Source: Aliidongia dinghuensis
GTDB lineage: Bacteria > Pseudomonadota > Alphaproteobacteria > ATCC43930 > CGMCC-115725
Reading direction: 5' to 3'
Length of the DNA: 64,000 bases
Assembly: GCF_014643535.1 (NCBI RefSeq)
Contig: NZ_BMJQ01000012.1
Location: 1 to 64,000 of the forward strand
The number at the start of each line of letters is the position of its first letter. Within the stretch, counting starts at the first letter, position 1. The notes below the pieces were generated by a model. It saw only the letters and a list, made by a program, of their open reading frames with translations, was not told the DNA's origin and did no database searches. Both the position numbers and the translations under genes were made by a program. Below are positions 54,436 to 62,026 of this stretch, piece by piece.

Positions 54436-55260
54436 GTGACCGTAAACCGTTTCCACCTCCACCTCGTGTCGGACTCGACGGGTGATACGGTCCATGCGCT
54501 GGCACGCGCCTGCCTCGTGCAGTTCGAGGATGCCGAGCCGATCGAGCACATCTGGTCGATGGTGCGCACCAAGGTGCAGGTCGAGCGCGTCGTGGCCGGC
54601 ATCGAGGCCAACCCGGGCGTCGTGCTCTACACGTTGGTGAACGAGCATCTGCGCCAGCCGCTGCAGGAGCGCTGCCGGGAACTGGGCGTGCCGGCGATCC
54701 CGGTGCTGGACCCGGTCATCGGCATGTTCGGCTCGTTCCTGGGCCGCCGAGCGCGCGCGCTGCCCGGCCAGCAGCATGCGCTCAATCACGAGTATTTCGC
54801 GCGCATCGACGCGATGACCTTCGCCATGACCCATGACGACGGCCAGGCGCCCTGGGGCCTGAACCAGGCCGATGTCGTGCTAGTCGGCGTCTCCCGGTCA
54901 TCGAAGACGCCAACCTGCATCTATCTCGCCAACCGCGGGATCAAGGCGGCGAACGTGCCGCTGGTACCCGGCGTCCCGCTGCCGCCCGAGCTGTTTCTGG
55001 CCGACAGACCACTGATCGTCGGCCTGACCAACGATCCGGAACGGCTGGTCGCCCTCCGCCGCAATCGGCTGACGAGCCTGCAGAGTGATCCCAAGATCGA
55101 TTACGTCGATCTGGATTCGGTGCAGTCCGAGGTCGTGGCCGCCCGCCGGCTGTGCCAGGAACATAAATGGCCGGTCATCGACGTGACCCGCCGGTCGATC
55201 GAGGAGACGGCGGCGGCGATCCTGAAGCTGTTCGCCAAGCGCCAGGGGCTCGACGCATGA
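54436..55260 (+). CDS. ppsR: PEP synthase / PPDK regulatory bifunctional kinase-phosphorylase
   Basis: A 274-residue DUF299-family protein. HLHLVSDSTGDTVHALARAC at 7-26 and the P-loop GVSRSSKTPT (151-160) are diagnostic, as are PLVPGVPLPPELF and the C-terminal VIDVTRRSIEETAAAIL. It phosphorylates and dephosphorylates PEP synthase or pyruvate phosphate dikinase in relatives. It starts with GTG at 54436, preceded by GAGGAAA. It is the first gene on the right side of the origin. It overlaps maf by four bases. Confidence 0.95.
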   Translation: MTVNRFHLHLVSDSTGDTVHALARACLVQFEDAEPIEHIWSMVRTKVQVERVVAGIEANPGVVLYTLVNEHLRQPLQERCRELGVPAIPVLDPVIGMFGSFLGRRARALPGQQHALNHEYFARIDAMTFAMTHDDGQAPWGLNQADVVLVGVSRSSKTPTCIYLANRGIKAANVPLVPGVPLPPELFLADRPLIVGLTNDPERLVALRRNRLTSLQSDPKIDYVDLDSVQSEVVAARRLCQEHKWPVIDVTRRSIEETAAAILKLFAKRQGLDA

Positions 55261-55865
55261 GCCCGCTCGGCCCGCCGATTATCCTCGCCTCCGGCAGCAA
55301 GACCCGGCTCGCTTTGCTCGAACAGGCCGGGCTCATCGTCGACGCCGACCCTCCCGCTGTCGACGAGCAGGAGATGAAGGCCGCGTTCCAGGCCGAGAAG
55401 GCCCCGGCCGAAGCCTGCGCCGAGGCGCTCGCTGAACTCAAGGCGATGCGCGTCTCGCAGCGCCATCCGGGAGCGCTCGTGATTGGCGCCGATCAGATGC
55501 TCGATTTGGGCGGTGTCTGGTTCGACAAGCCGGCCGATCTCGACCATGCGCGCGCCCATCTGATGGCGCTCCGTGGCCGGACGCACCAGCTCGTGACGGT
55601 GGCGGTCGTCGCGCGCAACGGCTCACGGATCTGGCACACGATCGATACCGCGCGCCTCACCATGCGCCCGTTCAGCGACGGCTTCCTCGACGAATACCTG
55701 CGCCGGCTGGGTCCGGCTGTGCTGTCGTCGGTCGGGGCCTACCAGCTCGAAGGCCTGGGCGCACAGCTGTTCGACCGGATCGACGGCGATTTCTTCACGA
55801 TCCTGGGCCTGCCGCTGCTGCCGCTCCTGGGTTTCCTGCGCGATCACGGCGCGCTTGCCCGATGA
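55257..55865 (+). CDS. maf: Maf family nucleotide pyrophosphatase
   Basis: A 202-residue Maf/HAM1-like protein. ILASGSKTRLALLEQAGL at 9-26, the acidic VDEQEMK, and IGADQMLDLGG match the family, which hydrolyses non-canonical or modified nucleoside triphosphates. The first motif has SGSKTR in place of the common SASPRR. ATGA couples it to ppsR, and another ATGA (55862-55865) couples it to aroE. Confidence 0.92.
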   Translation: MSPLGPPIILASGSKTRLALLEQAGLIVDADPPAVDEQEMKAAFQAEKAPAEACAEALAELKAMRVSQRHPGALVIGADQMLDLGGVWFDKPADLDHARAHLMALRGRTHQLVTVAVVARNGSRIWHTIDTARLTMRPFSDGFLDEYLRRLGPAVLSSVGAYQLEGLGAQLFDRIDGDFFTILGLPLLPLLGFLRDHGALAR

Positions 55866-56704
55866 GTACGTCCTATCGACTGAGCGGCGTTCTCGGCTGG
55901 CCTGTCGGCCATTCCCGCTCGCCCCTGCTACACGGCCATTGGCTGAAGCGCTACGGTGTTGCCGGCGCCTATGTGGCCCTGCCGGTTCGGCCGGAAGATT
56001 TTGAGCAAGCGCTCCGGGCCCTGCCGCTCCTGGGTTTCGCCGGCTGCAACGTCACGGTGCCGCACAAGGAAGCCGCGTTTCGCCTGGTCGACCGTGTCGA
56101 CCCTTCGGCCGCCCGGCTTGGTGCGGTCAACACGATCGTGGTCCGGCCCGACCGCACGCTCGAAGGGTTCAACACGGACGGCGAGGGCTTCCTCCGGCAT
56201 CTCGAGGCCAGCGCGCCCGAATGGCGTGCCGCCGGACGGCCGGTCCTGGTGATCGGTGCCGGCGGTGCCGCCCGCGCGGTCGTCGGTGTCCTTGCCGACG
56301 CGGGCGTGCCGGAAATCCGCGTCGCGAACCGTACCGGCGCCCGCGCCGAGGCGCTCGCGGCGGAGTTCGGCCGACCGCTCATGGCCTGGCCATGGAGCCA
56401 CCGGGCGGAAGGGCTCGCCGGCTCCAGCCTGGTCGTCAACACCACCCAGCTCGGCATGGACGGCTGGCCGGCGCTCGATCTGCCGCTCGACGCTATGCCT
56501 GCGGACGGTGTCGTCTACGACATCGTCTATACGCCGCTCGAAACGCCGCTGCTCGCCGCGGCGCGCCGGCGAGGACTTGCGACGGTCGACGGGCTCGGCA
56601 TGCTGCTGCACCAGGCGCGCGCCGGCTTCGCGGCCTGGTTCGGCGTCGAGCCGGTCGTCGACGAGGCGCTGCGCCGGGCGGTGCTTGGGGAAGAGAGCCC
56701 ATGA
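55862..56704 (+). CDS. aroE: shikimate dehydrogenase
   Basis: A 280-residue NADP-dependent dehydrogenase of aromatic amino acid synthesis. GWPVGHSRSPLLH at 13-25 binds shikimate. NVTVPHKEAAF holds the catalytic Lys, and VLVIGAGGAARAVVGVLAD the cofactor, with VANRTGARAEAL after it. DGLGMLLHQARAGFAAWFG is the conserved C-terminal helix. It overlaps both neighbours by four bases (ATGA at each end). Confidence 0.97.
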   Translation: MSTSYRLSGVLGWPVGHSRSPLLHGHWLKRYGVAGAYVALPVRPEDFEQALRALPLLGFAGCNVTVPHKEAAFRLVDRVDPSAARLGAVNTIVVRPDRTLEGFNTDGEGFLRHLEASAPEWRAAGRPVLVIGAGGAARAVVGVLADAGVPEIRVANRTGARAEALAAEFGRPLMAWPWSHRAEGLAGSSLVVNTTQLGMDGWPALDLPLDAMPADGVVYDIVYTPLETPLLAAARRRGLATVDGLGMLLHQARAGFAAWFGVEPVVDEALRRAVLGEESP

Positions 56705-57315
56705 TCCTCGTCGGGCTCACGGGCTCGATCGGCATGGGCAAATCGACGGCAGCCAAGGCGCTGCGCCGGCTCGGCCTGCCGGTGCATGACGCCGACGCGG
56801 CGGTCCATCGGCTGCTGGCGCCTGGCGGCGCGGCGGTGCAGCCGGTCCTGGCGCTGTTCCCGGATGTTGCGGATCCTGCGGGCGGCATCGATCGCCAGCA
56901 ACTGGGCGCGCGCGTGTTCGGCGATCCCGCAGCGCTCCACCGGCTTGAGGCGATCCTGCATCCGCGCGTGCGGGCGGCGAAACGCTGCTTCCTCGCGGCC
57001 CAGGCCCGGCGACGGCAGCGCCTGGTCGTGCTCGACGTGCCGCTGCTGTTCGAGACCGGCGGCGAGCGGGAATGCGACGCAGTGCTGGTCGTCTCGGCGC
57101 CGCCGTTCCTGCAGCGCCAGCGCGTGCTCGGCCGGCCCGGCATGCACGAGGCCAAGTTCCGCTCGATCCTGGCGAAGCAGATGCCGGATCGCGAAAAACG
57201 CCAGCGTGCGCAATATGTCGTGCCAACCGGCCTCGGTCAGCGCTATAGCTTGGATAAGCTGAAAGCGGCGATCCGAGCGATCAAAGCGAAGCCTCGAGAG
57301 CGCCGTCGCCGCTAG
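56701..57315 (+). CDS. coaE: dephospho-CoA kinase
   Basis: A 204-residue P-loop kinase performing the last step of coenzyme A synthesis. Walker A is GSIGMGKS (8-15); VHDADAAVHRLL, HPRVRAAKRCFL and LDVPLLFETGGERECDAVLVVSAP are family landmarks. The ATG overlaps the aroE stop, excluding a longer frame. The basic C-terminal tail (KAKPRERRRR) is unusual but common in high-GC members. dnaQ follows after nine bases. Confidence 0.96.
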   Translation: MILVGLTGSIGMGKSTAAKALRRLGLPVHDADAAVHRLLAPGGAAVQPVLALFPDVADPAGGIDRQQLGARVFGDPAALHRLEAILHPRVRAAKRCFLAAQARRRQRLVVLDVPLLFETGGERECDAVLVVSAPPFLQRQRVLGRPGMHEAKFRSILAKQMPDREKRQRAQYVVPTGLGQRYSLDKLKAAIRAIKAKPRERRRR

Positions 57316-57324
57316 AGAGAAACC

Positions 57325-57996
57325 ATGCGCGAGATCTGCCTGGATACGGAAACCACCGGCTTCGACCCGGCCGAGGGCCATCGGATGGTCGAGATCGCCT
57401 GTGTCGAGCTGGTCAACCTGATGCCGACGGGCCGGGAGCTGCATCTCTATTTCGACCCGGAGCGTGACATGCCGGCCGAGGCCGAGGCGGTGCATGGCCT
57501 CACCATCGAATTCCTGACAGGCAAGCCCAAGTTCCGCGAGCTAGCCCACGAATTCGAAGCCTTCATGCAGGATTCCCGCCTGGTCGCGCACAATGCCGAG
57601 TTCGACGTCCGCTTCATCAATGCGGAACTCGTGCGCGCCGGCCGGCCGAAGCTTACTTGCGAGGTGCAGGACACGCTGCGGCTCGCCCGCACCAAGTTCC
57701 CAGGCTCACCCGCGAGCCTCGACGCGCTCTGCCGCCGGTTCGGCATTGACTTGAGCGAGCGCTCGAAGCACGGCGCGCTCATCGATACGCGGCTCCTCGC
57801 CAAGGTCTATCTGGAGCTGATGGGCGGGCAGCAACCGGGCCTGAGCCTCGCAATCGACAATGGCGCCGCGGTTGCGGCGGCGGTCGTGGCGCGCCGCGAA
57901 CCGAGACCGGCGCGGCCGCATCAGGCGACGCCGGAGGAACTGGCGGCACACGAGGCGATCGTCGCGACGCTCAAGGAAGCGATCTGGCTGCATTGA
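57325..57996 (+). CDS. dnaQ: DNA polymerase III epsilon subunit (3'-5' exonuclease)
   Basis: A 223-residue DnaQ. ExoI DTETTG is at 7-12 with catalytic Asp7 and Glu9, ExoII is around VAHNAEFDVRF, and ExoIII-epsilon is KHGALIDTRLLAKVYLEL with its His and Asp. The last ~45 residues would bind the alpha subunit. It proofreads replication. The coaE-dnaQ-secB neighbourhood is conserved in alphaproteobacteria. A hairpin terminator follows. Confidence 0.96.
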   Translation: MREICLDTETTGFDPAEGHRMVEIACVELVNLMPTGRELHLYFDPERDMPAEAEAVHGLTIEFLTGKPKFRELAHEFEAFMQDSRLVAHNAEFDVRFINAELVRAGRPKLTCEVQDTLRLARTKFPGSPASLDALCRRFGIDLSERSKHGALIDTRLLAKVYLELMGGQQPGLSLAIDNGAAVAAAVVARREPRPARPHQATPEELAAHEAIVATLKEAIWLH

Positions 57997-58017
57997 TCCT
58001 GCTGTTCTGGCCGATAT

Positions 58018-58057
58018 GAAAACGGCGCCGGCCCAGAGGGCGGCGCCGTTTCTTTTT
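58018..58057. terminator. terminator between dnaQ and secB
   Basis: A stem built on AAACGGCGCCG and CGGCGCCGTTT (about 58020-58052), with GCCC/GGGC pairing nearer the loop, followed on the plus strand by TTTCTTTTT. The minus side also continues into TTTT, so it may serve both convergent genes. Confidence 0.85.
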
Positions 58058-58075
58058 GGCCAACCGATCGCCGGC

Positions 58076-58573
58076 TCAGGCGTTGCCGGCAGTCTCCGCC
58101 TGCGCCGCCGCCTCGGCTTCGGCAGCCTTGCGCCGCTGCACCTCGGTGAAGTCGATCGGGTTGATGAGCAGCGGCGGGAAGCCGCCATCACGCGTCGCGT
58201 CGGCCACGATCGCCCGGGCAAACGGGAACAGCATGCGCGGCGTCTCGATCAGCACCAGCGCCGCCATGATGTCCTGCGACACGCCGCGGATCGTGACGAC
58301 GCCGCCGTATTCGACCTCGACCAGGAACGCGACTTCGCCCGCGGTCCGCGCCTGGACCTTCAGCACCAGGACGACCTCGAACGTCTCTTCGCCCAGCTGG
58401 CGCGCCTTGACGTCGACGTCGATGCCGACCTCCGGCGCCGCCGACTGCTGCAGCAGGCTATCCGGCGCGCGCGGGTTCTCGAAGGACAGGTCGCGCAGGT
58501 ACTGGGCGTTGATGACGATCGACGGGGCCTGCTGGCCTTCGCCGTTCGGGCCGGGGGCGGCGGTATCGGACAT
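58076..58573 (-). CDS. secB: protein-export chaperone SecB
   Basis: A 165-residue cytosolic tetrameric chaperone that keeps preproteins unfolded and hands them to SecA. NAQYLRDLSFENPRAPDSLL, EVGIDVDVKARQLGEETFEVVL and FPFARAIVADATRDGGFPPLLINPIDF are unmistakable. GGAGCC is eight bases before the ATG. The two ends are poorly conserved tails rich in Ala. It is convergent with dnaQ. Confidence 0.98.
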   Translation of the reverse strand: MSDTAAPGPNGEGQQAPSIVINAQYLRDLSFENPRAPDSLLQQSAAPEVGIDVDVKARQLGEETFEVVLVLKVQARTAGEVAFLVEVEYGGVVTIRGVSQDIMAALVLIETPRMLFPFARAIVADATRDGGFPPLLINPIDFTEVQRRKAAEAEAAAQAETAGNA

Positions 58574-58667
58574 GGAACTGAGGCTCCGGGAAAGAATGGA
58601 GCCGGTGGGCTAGCACGGAACGGGGGCGCGGCTCAACCGCTCAACCATTTCCGGCCGCTGCGACAGC

Positions 58668-59150
58668 TCAATCTCGATCGGGCGGCGGATGGTCGATCCG
58701 CCGCTCCGGCGGCACCTCGTGCTCGACGATCTCGTAATCCGTCTCGATCACGGTCGGGCCCGCCTTGGGTCCGGTCCCATGAACCTCGACACGGACGAAC
58801 CGCTTCAGCGCCCACGCGGTGGCAATCCGACGCACGGCCGGGATCAGCAGCAGAAGCCCGATCGCATCGGTGAAGAAGCCGGGCACGGCCAGGAGCACGC
58901 CCGCCAGTACCTGGACACCGCCATCGGCCGCGACCGGCAGCGGCGTCTCGCCGGCCTGGGCCGCGTCGCGCAGCCGGATCAGCGTTTCGAGGCCGCGCTG
59001 GCGGATGATCGCCATACCCAGCATGCCGGTCAGCACGATCTCCGCCAGGGTGCCGGCCACACCCAGGTAGGGACCGATCAGCACGAAGCCGGCGATCTCG
59101 ATCAGCGGCAATGCCAGAAGGAAGGCCGGAAAACCCATGCCAATACCCAT
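58668..59150 (-). CDS. fxsA: FxsA family membrane protein
   Basis: A 160-residue inner-membrane protein of the FxsA family (suppressor of F exclusion of phage T7 in E. coli). FLLALPLIEIAGFVLIG, GTLAEIVLTGMLGMAIIRQRG and VLAGVLLAVPGFFTDAIGLLLLIPAVRR give the typical four-segment layout. The C-terminal soluble tail is acidic and Pro-rich. Starts at 59150 and 59138 are both possible. It is divergent from the Tim44-like gene with 112 bases between. Confidence 0.93.
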   Translation of the reverse strand: MGIGMGFPAFLLALPLIEIAGFVLIGPYLGVAGTLAEIVLTGMLGMAIIRQRGLETLIRLRDAAQAGETPLPVAADGGVQVLAGVLLAVPGFFTDAIGLLLLIPAVRRIATAWALKRFVRVEVHGTGPKAGPTVIETDYEIVEHEVPPERRIDHPPPDRD

Positions 59151-59262
59151 GCCGAAGCTTGTCCTTTCCCGAGCTTCCGCCTATGTCTCCGTGATGGACG
59201 GACGCTTTGCGGCGCAGCGGGGCTCGAGCGCCGTCCCATAATCCGTCTCTTGGGATGCGTCC

Positions 59263-59928
59263 ATGGGCGATCAGGTTATCGATATCATTTTGTTTGCCCT
59301 GGTCGCGGGCTTTCTGGTGTTCCGCCTGTGGAGCGTGCTCGGCCGCCGCACGGGCAACGAACGCTCGTCCGTCGAGCCGCGGCGCCCGATGATTGATGTG
59401 ACGCCGCCGCCCCCCGCCGACAATGTCGTGTCTTTGCCCGACCGGCCGCGCATGCCGCAGGCCCGCCCGCTGAACCCGCTCGACGCGGGCCTGGCTGAGA
59501 TCGCCGGCGCCGACCCGCATTTCCGGCGCGATCCCTTCATCGATGGCGCGCGCCATGCCTTCGACATGATCGTGAAGGCCTTTGCCGACGGCGACACGGC
59601 GACGCTCCGGCCGCTCTTGAGCGACGAGGTCTACGACACGTTCGCCGAGGCGATCCGCCATCGGCTCGCGACGAAGGAGACGGTCGAGACCCGCGTCGTC
59701 AGCATGCGCGACCCGGAGCTGGTCGACGCCCGGCTCGAAGGCCGGACCGCCTCCGTCACCGTCAAGTTCGTCTCCAACCAGATCTCGGCCACGCGCAGTG
59801 CCGACGGCAAGGTCGTCGACGGCGATCCCGAACGCGCTGCCGAACATACCGATCTCTGGACCTTCTCGCGCAATGTGCGGGCCTCCGACCCGAACTGGAT
59901 CCTGGTCTCGACCGGCCCCCACGAGTGA
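59263..59928 (+). CDS. Tim44-like domain protein
   Basis: A 221-residue protein with one N-terminal membrane helix (about 5-23) and a C-terminal Tim44-like domain (AFDMIVKAFADGDTATLRPLLSDEVYDTFAEAI, WTFSRNVRASDPNWILVST). In mitochondria Tim44 tethers the import motor. Bacterial homologues such as TimA of Caulobacter are membrane-associated proteins of unclear role. Its place between fxsA/secB and mltA is conserved in alphaproteobacteria. Its stop overlaps the GTG of mltA (GTGA 59925-59928). Confidence 0.92.
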   Translation: MGDQVIDIILFALVAGFLVFRLWSVLGRRTGNERSSVEPRRPMIDVTPPPPADNVVSLPDRPRMPQARPLNPLDAGLAEIAGADPHFRRDPFIDGARHAFDMIVKAFADGDTATLRPLLSDEVYDTFAEAIRHRLATKETVETRVVSMRDPELVDARLEGRTASVTVKFVSNQISATRSADGKVVDGDPERAAEHTDLWTFSRNVRASDPNWILVSTGPHE

Positions 59929-59964
59929 TCGGCCCACACGTGATCGGCCCACCCGTGATCGGCT
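59925..59964 (+). repeat. 15-bp tandem repeat spanning the mltA start codon
   Basis: GTGATCGGCCCACAC, GTGATCGGCCCACCC and a shorter GTGATCGGC unit in direct succession. Each begins with a GTG in the mltA frame, so the repeat multiplies the start codon. Confidence 0.85.
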
Positions 59965-61124
59965 GGCGTTTCCTCCTCCTCGGGCTCGTTGCGGGCGCGC
60001 TCGCCGCCTGCGGCGCACCGAAGCCGCCGCCCGACAAGCTGGTGCTGACCCGCGCCGGGTTCGGCGAGCTGCCCGGCTGGGCTCAAGACGATCCGTCGGC
60101 GGCGCTGCCGGTGCTGCTCAAGTCGTGTGCCGTGCTGCTCAAGGGGACCGACGACCAGGCGCTCGGGCTTGCCGGCCAGGTCGGCGACTGGCGGGCGCCA
60201 TGCGCCGATGCAGCCCAGGTCACGCCCGGTGACCAGGCGGCTGCGCGCGCCTTCTTCGAACGCGATTTCGTGCCGTTCCGCGCGGCCAACAACGACAAGA
60301 CCGAAGGCCTGTTCACCGGCTATTACGAGGCCGAGCTGCACGGCTCGCTCACGCACGACGACCGGTTCTCCGTGCCGCTCTATCGCCGGCCGGCCGATCT
60401 CGTCTCGGTCGATCTCGGGCAGTTCCGCCCGTCCTTGAAGGGCGAGCGGATCGCCGGCCGGGTCGCCGGCGGCAAGCTCGTGCCCTATGCGACCCGGACG
60501 CAGATCGAGGCGGGGGCGCTCGCCGGCAAGGGGCTGGAACTCGCCTGGGTCGACAACTCGGTCGATGCCTTCTTCCTCGCGGTCCAGGGCTCGGGCCGCG
60601 TCATCCTGCCGGACGGGCAGGTCATGCGTGTGGGCTACGACGGCGAGAACGGCCAGCCCTATGTCGCGATCGGCCGGGTGCTGGCGCAGCAGGGCGTGCC
60701 GGCCGACCAGATCACCATGCCGTTCCTCAGGCAATGGATCGCCGACCATGGCACGGACGGCACGGCGCTCATGGACAAGAACCCGTCCTATATCTTCTTC
60801 CGCGAGCTCAAGGGCGACGGACCGATGGGCGCTCAGGGTGTCGCGCTGACGCCTGGGCGCAGCGCCGCGGTCGACCGCAGCTTCGTGCCGCTGGGCCTGC
60901 CCTTCTGGATCGATACGACCGATCCGGTCGAGTCCTCGGGGCGGCTGCAGCGCCTGTTCGTGGCGCAGGATGTGGGCGGCGCGATCCGCGGCCCGGTGCG
61001 TGCCGACCTGTTCTTCGGCTACGGCGCCGAGGCGGCGAACCATGCCGGCCTGATGAAGGGCCGCGGCTCGGCCTGGCTCATGCTGCCGACTGCGGCGGCG
61101 GCGCGCCAAGCGCCGGGCGTCTAG
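59925..61124 (+). CDS. mltA: membrane-bound lytic murein transglycosylase A
   Basis: A 399-residue lipoprotein enzyme that cleaves peptidoglycan glycan strands. The lipobox LAAC is at 26-29. The MltA domain (FFERDFVPFRAANNDKTEGLFTGYYEAEL) and the 3D domain with three aspartates (FWIDTTDP, FVAQDVGGAIRGPVRADLFFGYG) follow. The first 12 residues come from a 15-bp tandem repeat that provides three in-frame GTG starts (59925, 59940, 59955). The first overlaps the upstream stop; any would leave a workable signal peptide. Confidence 0.94.
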   Translation: MIGPHVIGPPVIGWRFLLLGLVAGALAACGAPKPPPDKLVLTRAGFGELPGWAQDDPSAALPVLLKSCAVLLKGTDDQALGLAGQVGDWRAPCADAAQVTPGDQAAARAFFERDFVPFRAANNDKTEGLFTGYYEAELHGSLTHDDRFSVPLYRRPADLVSVDLGQFRPSLKGERIAGRVAGGKLVPYATRTQIEAGALAGKGLELAWVDNSVDAFFLAVQGSGRVILPDGQVMRVGYDGENGQPYVAIGRVLAQQGVPADQITMPFLRQWIADHGTDGTALMDKNPSYIFFRELKGDGPMGAQGVALTPGRSAAVDRSFVPLGLPFWIDTTDPVESSGRLQRLFVAQDVGGAIRGPVRADLFFGYGAEAANHAGLMKGRGSAWLMLPTAAAARQAPGV

Positions 61125-61150
61125 GGCGGCGGCGTATCGTCGGAGCATTT

Positions 61151-61169
61151 GGGCAATTGCAATTGTCCC
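61151..61169. promoter_or_regulatory. operator-like palindrome upstream of the lut operon
   Basis: GGGCAATTGCAATTGTCCC, a near-perfect inverted repeat made of two CAATTG units, 51 bases before the lutA ATG. GntR/FadR-type repressors that control lactate genes bind short sites of this general form, but no regulator gene is in the window. A T-run (61210-61215) after a weak stem also lies before lutA and may end mltA transcripts. Confidence 0.45.
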
Positions 61170-61219
61170 GGAGCTGACACAGGGTACTGGCCGGTTTGAA
61201 CCGCCGGGGTTTTTTCTAG

Positions 61220-62014
61220 ATGGCGCCGTCAAAGCCGCGGGTCGCGTTGTTCGTTACGTGCCTCGTTGATCTGTTCCGCCCGACTGTCGGCTTCGCTGCC
61301 GTCAAATTGCTCGAGGACGCAGGCTGCATCGTCGAGGTGCCGCCGACCCAGACCTGCTGCGGCCAGCCGGCCTATAATTCCGGCGACCGGGCCGATACCA
61401 AGGCGATCGCCCGCGCCGTGATCGACGCGTTCGAGGACTACGACTATGTCGTGGCGCCGTCCGGTTCCTGTGCCGGCATGATCCACGAGCATTACGCCCG
61501 CCTGTTCGAGGACGAGCCGGCGATGTTCCAGCGCGCCCAGCACCTGGGCAACCGCACGCACGAGCTGGTGTCGTTCCTGGTCGACGTCAGGGGCATGACC
61601 GCGGTCCACGCCCACTACGACGGGGTCGCGACCTACCATGATTCCTGCTCCGGCCTGCGCGAGCTCGGCGTCAAGCAGCAGCCGCGCGCGCTCTTGAAAT
61701 CGGTCGAGGGCCTGAGTCTCAAGGAACTGCCAGGGGCCGAGATTTGCTGCGGCTTCGGCGGCACCTTCTGCATCAAGTATCCCGACATTTCGAACCGCAT
61801 GGTCGGCGACAAGACGGCCGACGTCGTCGCGACCGGTGCCGACACGCTGCTCGCCGGCGACATGGGCTGTCTCATGAACATGGCCGGCAAGTTGAGCCGC
61901 GACGGCCAGCCGATCGCGGTGCGCCATGTCGCCGAGGTGCTGGCGGACATGGCCCATGACGCGCCGCCGATCGCCAGCAACCAGCCGGCCAGCGGGCACC
62001 AGGACCGGCACTGA
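61220..62014 (+). CDS. lutA: L-lactate dehydrogenase complex protein LutA (Fe-S subunit)
   Basis: A 264-residue protein with two cysteine-rich CCG domains: TQTCCGQPAYNSG in the first half and EICCGFGGTFC in the second, with GSCAGM and YHDSCSGLRELG also present. LutA acts with LutB and LutC in cytosolic L-lactate oxidation to pyruvate. It is the first gene of lutABC. The ribosome-binding site is poor (GGGG then a T-run), and an operator-like palindrome is upstream. Confidence 0.94.
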   Translation: MAPSKPRVALFVTCLVDLFRPTVGFAAVKLLEDAGCIVEVPPTQTCCGQPAYNSGDRADTKAIARAVIDAFEDYDYVVAPSGSCAGMIHEHYARLFEDEPAMFQRAQHLGNRTHELVSFLVDVRGMTAVHAHYDGVATYHDSCSGLRELGVKQQPRALLKSVEGLSLKELPGAEICCGFGGTFCIKYPDISNRMVGDKTADVVATGADTLLAGDMGCLMNMAGKLSRDGQPIAVRHVAEVLADMAHDAPPIASNQPASGHQDRH

Positions 62015-62026
62015 GGAGCAGGGCCC

